Source: Nicotiana tabacum
Taxonomy: Eukaryota > Streptophyta > Magnoliopsida > Solanales > Solanaceae
Direction: 5' to 3'
DNA: 64,000 bases
Assembly (NCBI RefSeq): GCF_000715075.1
Contig: NC_134103.1
Span: forward strand, 74,897,519 to 74,961,518
Part shown: positions 60,461 to 64,000 of the stretch, one piece after another
Position numbering within the stretch: the stretch's first letter is position 1
How the letters are laid out: each line of letters begins with the position of its first letter
Notes under the pieces: generated by a model
Seen by the model: the letters and a program-made list of their open reading frames with translations, nothing else
Database searches by the model: none
Told to the model about the DNA's origin: nothing
Made by a program: the position numbers and the translations under genes

Positions 60461-60810
60461 TGTCACGACCCAAAATCCCACCATAGGCGTCGTGATGATA
60501 CTTAGTCTCTAGGACTAGGTAAGCTGATTAAAATAACAACTTAACCCATTTTTTTTTAATAGACAAGTGTCAAAACTAACAACGGAAATATTCAAACAAC
60601 CTCCCAAGACTGGTAATACTGAGTCACAAACACTAACTGAATACATGGAATTATCTCGAGGGTCGAATGTACAATACTGTTCGAATAAATAATTAACAGT
60701 ACTATAAAATGGAAAGACTCCAAGGGACTGTGATGACCAAGCAGTCCTGCCTTGAATCCTTGCGATCATACTCTAATCTCTGTCCGAATCCGATATCTCA
60801 AATACCTGGC
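60461..60810 (-). mobile_element. 5' LTR fragment of the outer element
   Basis: The 350 bp closely match 46292-46640. The LTR is cut off at 60810 by the insertion of the plus-strand element. Confidence 0.85.
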
Positions 60811-61689
60811 TGTAATGACCCGACCGGTTGTTTTGAGTTCTGGTGCGTCATTCAACGGTTTGAGGCCATGAATAGTTTCACTTTTGGTATTATGACTTGT
60901 ACGTGCTGTCGAAATTGAAATTCAGGAAGTTCGGAATTGATTTAGAGAGAAAAATTCTAATTTTAGAAGCTTTAAGTTGGAGGAGTTGGCTAAAGGTTGA
61001 TTATGAGTAAACGACCTTAGAATCGGGATTTGAAGTTTCCAACAGGTTCGTATGATGATTTTGGACTTGGGCATATGTCCGGATCGGGTTTTGGATAATC
61101 CCGGAGCGTTTTGGCGCCTATTATGGAAGTTGGCATTTTGGAAGAATTCCATAAATTAGGGTTGAAGTGCATTTCAATGTTATCTATGTCCGTTTGGGAT
61201 TCCGAGTATAGGAATAGCTTTGTATGGTGATTCTGGTCTTAGGAGCGCATCCGAAAGTGAATTTGGAGTTCCGTAGGTCATTTTGGGGTCATTTGGTAAA
61301 AGTTGGAAATTTGGTTAATTTTGAGAAGTTCGACCGGGAGTGGACTTTTAGATATCGGGGTCGGATTCGGATTCCGAAAGTTGGAGTAGGTCCATAATGT
61401 CAATTATGACTTGTGTGCAAAATTTGAGGTTAATCGGATGTGATTTGATAGGTTTCGGCATCGATTAGAGAAGTTTGGAATTTCAAAGTTCATTAAGTTT
61501 GAATTGGAGGGAGTTTCGTAGTTTCGATGTTGTTTGGCATGATTTGAGGCCTCGACTAAGTTCGTAATGTATTTTGGGACGTGTTGGTATATTTGGTTGA
61601 GGTCCCGAGGGCCTTGGGTGGATTCCGGATGGTTAACGGATGGAGTTTGGACTTGGAAGGAAAACTGAAGCATCTGTCTTCTGGTGTAA

Positions 61690-61935
61690 CCACACCTGCA
61701 AGGTTTTGGACGCAGGTGCAGAGCCGCAGAAGTGGCCAAGAGGGTCGCAGAGGCGGTTATGGCTGGGGAAGGCTGGGACCGTAGATGCGGTCGAGTTCTG
61801 CAGAAGTGGGACCGTACCTGCGCACGTGGATCCGCTGAAGTGATGGCGCAGAAGCGCGTATGGGGCCGCAGATGCGGAGTTGAGGGGCCTGAAGGAGGAC
61901 CGCAGAAGCGGTCAATTGACCGCAGGTGTGAGAGG
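61690..61935 (+). repeat. Dyad array, CGCAGAAGCGG family, in the rightmost LTR
   Basis: CGCAGGTGCAG, CGCAGAAGTGG, CGTAGATGCGG and similar words, with many single-base variants. Confidence 0.8.
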
Positions 61936-62532
61936 TCGCTGGGCAGTGTGCTCTCTTAAGAACGAGATTTGGGCCATTTTCTTTCATTTTCTCTTGGTTT
62001 GGGCGATTCTTGGAGAGGTTGAAGTGGAGGTTTTTATCATCAAGGGCAAGGTAAGTTATCCCCACCTGTTTTGAGTTAAATACATGGTTTTCATATGGAT
62101 TCAAGCATGGAAATTTGTAGAAATTTGGGATTTTGAAGAAAAACCTAAAAAAATGGTATTTTTGGATTTTGACCACGAAATTGGACATGGAATTGGGAAC
62201 AAATTATATATTTTAGTTCATAATGCTATGGGTAGTGTTTATCTTCGAAACTTTTCGAAAACCGGGCATGTGGGCCTGAGGGTGATTTCATCAATTTTTC
62301 GAGCGAAGTTGAAAAATGTTGTAAATTGAACTATAATGAATATTAGAGCATATATTTATGAATTTGCACAATTATTGACTAGTTTTGGAGCGACGAGCAT
62401 CAGTTTGAGTTGTTGGAGAGGCTTTGGAGCCGGTTATGGAATTGCTGAGCAAGGTAAGTTTCCTTTCTAACCTTGTAAGAGGGAATTAACCCCACGGGTA
62501 AATTAATTTAATATGTGCTTCTATTTGTGGGG

Positions 62533-62570
62533 GCTACGTACACATGAGGTGACGAGAGTCCGTGCGTAGC
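62533..62570 (+). other. LTR hairpin, loop AGGTGACGAG
   Basis: GCTACGTAC (62533-62541) pairs with GTGCGTAGC (62562-62570) including one G-U pair. The loop motif AGGTGACGAG lies at 62547-62556 inside a partly paired region. It starts 79 nt after GTAAGT (62454). Confidence 0.6.
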
Positions 62571-63646
62571 TACTATTATGCTTATGTTTGGGTAGTCTAG
62601 GACCCAAATCATGTCATACTTGCGATGTTTGCAACCTACTTGTTAATTTAATTGCTTAAATCATATTTAAACTTGGTAAAGGAACGGTAAATGGTTAAAC
62701 TTTATTGTCTCGACCGTTAATGAGAATTGAAAATTTCTTGAATAATTGCCCCTTAATAAATCTTGAATTGGTTATTTTAAATGTATTTTCTCTTTTGTGG
62801 AGGGGGCCGAATGCCTCGGTAGCAGATAAATGCATCTATGGTTCGCGTCGTTCAACCCTCGGCAGTGCACAAATTAAATATTTATGTTAGATCGGACCGT
62901 ACGAGCTTGGCATGGTTTGCGCATGATTTAATTGGATGCCTTGGAATTTATAATAATTGATATTGCTGCATTGGCCTGAGTTACAAAATGATAAACGATG
63001 AAAAATATATTTGGAAATTTCTTAGTAACAAAAGAATTGTTTACTTATTTCATGATATTGAGCTTACAGTCATTCTACGTAATCCATGCTAAATTATATC
63101 ATTGGTATTTTATTTATGGCCCATAGTAAGTGTCGGAGCCGACCTCTCGTCACTACTTCTTCGAGGTTAGACGGGATACTTACTGGGTATGTATTGATTT
63201 ACGTATTCATACTACACTTGCTGCATATTTTTGTACAAGTACATATATGCCTAGTGGCCTTGTGGGTGCAGAGGCGCGGTTATTGCAGGGACTTAGGTGT
63301 GCTGCACTTCATACTACGACTCGCAGCTAGCAAAGTCTCCTTCAGAGTATTTATATTCTTCCTGTCCAATTTGTATTCCGGACAGATGCTGTATTTTATT
63401 TTACATTCCTAGTTGATGCTCATGCACTTGTGACACCGGGTTTTGGGGTGATTATGGGTTGACTTGTATTGAAATTGTTAAAAATATTATTATTTACTTG
63501 GTAAATTCCACATTTTACTATTTAATTGAATGAAATATGATTTCAAAATATTAAAAACGAGAACCAAATTAAGTATTTATTTTTGGCTTGCCTGACAGCA
63601 GTGTCCGGCTCCATCACGACCTTTAATGTATTTTTGGGTCGTGACA

Positions 63647-64000
63647 ACATGGTTTTATAACACTAGGTTCACTTAGGTCTCACGAGTCATGAGCGAGTCT
63701 AGTAGAGTCTTGCGGATCGGTACGAAGACGTCTGCACTTATCTTCGAGAGGCTACCGGGCTGATATGGGCACTTCCCTTCTTGATTCCTCATCGTGTGAT
63801 TTGATTCCTTTGTGGCTTATGCCTTCATTTCCTTCCTATTCAATCTTATGCGACGTGAAGCGTTTGTTATAAATTTGGAATCGAGGAATTTTAATGGCAC
63901 TACTGATGTAGAGAGGGATGTTTCTCCCTGGGTATTCAATTGGGCTAATGTCGTCGCCTTGTGGAAGGATGTTCTGTCATCTCAGCTCAGCAGTTGTATT
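63647..64000 (+). mobile_element. Start of the internal region of the plus-strand element
   Basis: The PBS position (63650-63661) reads TGGTTTTATAAC, with only 8 of 12 bases of the initiator-Met type. The leader that follows resembles the other elements (TCTCACGAGTCATGAGCGAG, TTATCTTCGAGAGGCT). No gag frame is visible before the window ends. Confidence 0.75.

Larger units (their letters stand above)
60811..63646 (+). mobile_element. 5' LTR of a plus-strand Ty3/gypsy element
   Basis: 2,836 bp from TGTAATGACCCGACCGGTTG to GGGTCGTGACA. The array at 61690-61935 (CGCAGAAGCGG words) starts about 879 bp in, further than in the other LTRs, because of extra sequence in the first part (61000-61300). 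GCTGGGCAG near 61940, GGTAAGT at 62049 and 62454, hairpin at 62533-62570. The partner LTR and TSD (CTGGC expected) lie outside the window. Confidence 0.9.

Overview
This is plant nuclear DNA. It has no operons or prokaryotic signals. It carries one intron-containing plastid-type gene, abundant Ty3/gypsy retrotransposons with plant primer-binding sites, plant MITEs and AT-rich spacers. The long (2.4-3.4 kb) LTRs with a gene embedded in nested elements fit a large-genome eudicot. Solanaceae, perhaps Nicotiana, is my best guess from the style of the LTRs and MITEs, but no sequence here proves it.

The only apparently intact host gene is at 25847-27921 (minus strand). It is a two-exon gene for plastid glutamine phosphoribosylpyrophosphate amidotransferase, the first committed enzyme of purine synthesis, with a TATA box at about 28003-28012. 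Nearly everything else is mobile DNA.

Layout. 1-10660: a minus-strand, pol-less Tekay/Del-like element (end of the 3' LTR at 1-139, gag remnant, 5' LTR 2838-6240) sits in a plus-strand LTR. The junction was later tandemly duplicated (5318-7420 and 7483-9576). 10754-10905: CA/TA microsatellite. 10906-11832: AT-rich spacer. 11833-25455: a TIR element split by a 13.1-kb Tat-lineage element (11976-25121, minus strand), which itself holds a solo LTR (19088-21445) in its reverse transcriptase. The Tat element also carries an intron-containing ORF in antisense and a 61-bp tandem repeat. 25456-28787: the host gene and its flanks. 28788-34598: MITEs, a solo LTR (31091-33861) inside a Stowaway-like MITE, and a CACTA-like terminus. 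34599-45369: a complete but decayed Tekay/Del chromovirus with TSD CTCAC. 45564-46171: a hAT-like MITE with an 8-bp TSD. 46292-60810: nested minus-strand non-autonomous elements, with a chimeric left LTR and a further solo LTR (50994-53800). 60811-64000: a plus-strand LTR and the start of its internal region.

The most interesting signals are shared features of the LTRs. First, a hairpin whose loop core AGGTGACG is kept while the stem changes between LTR families; it lies 70-79 nt after a GGTAAGT splice-donor-like site. Second, arrays of palindromic CpG-rich words (TTCGCGAA, GCGATCGC, GCGGCCGC, or CGCAGAAGCGG-like words) that lie about 650-710 bp from the LTR start in nearly every LTR, just upstream of a conserved CTGGRCAG/TATA-like block, although the word itself differs between families. 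Together these suggest an LTR with a fixed regulatory layout and exchangeable cassettes.
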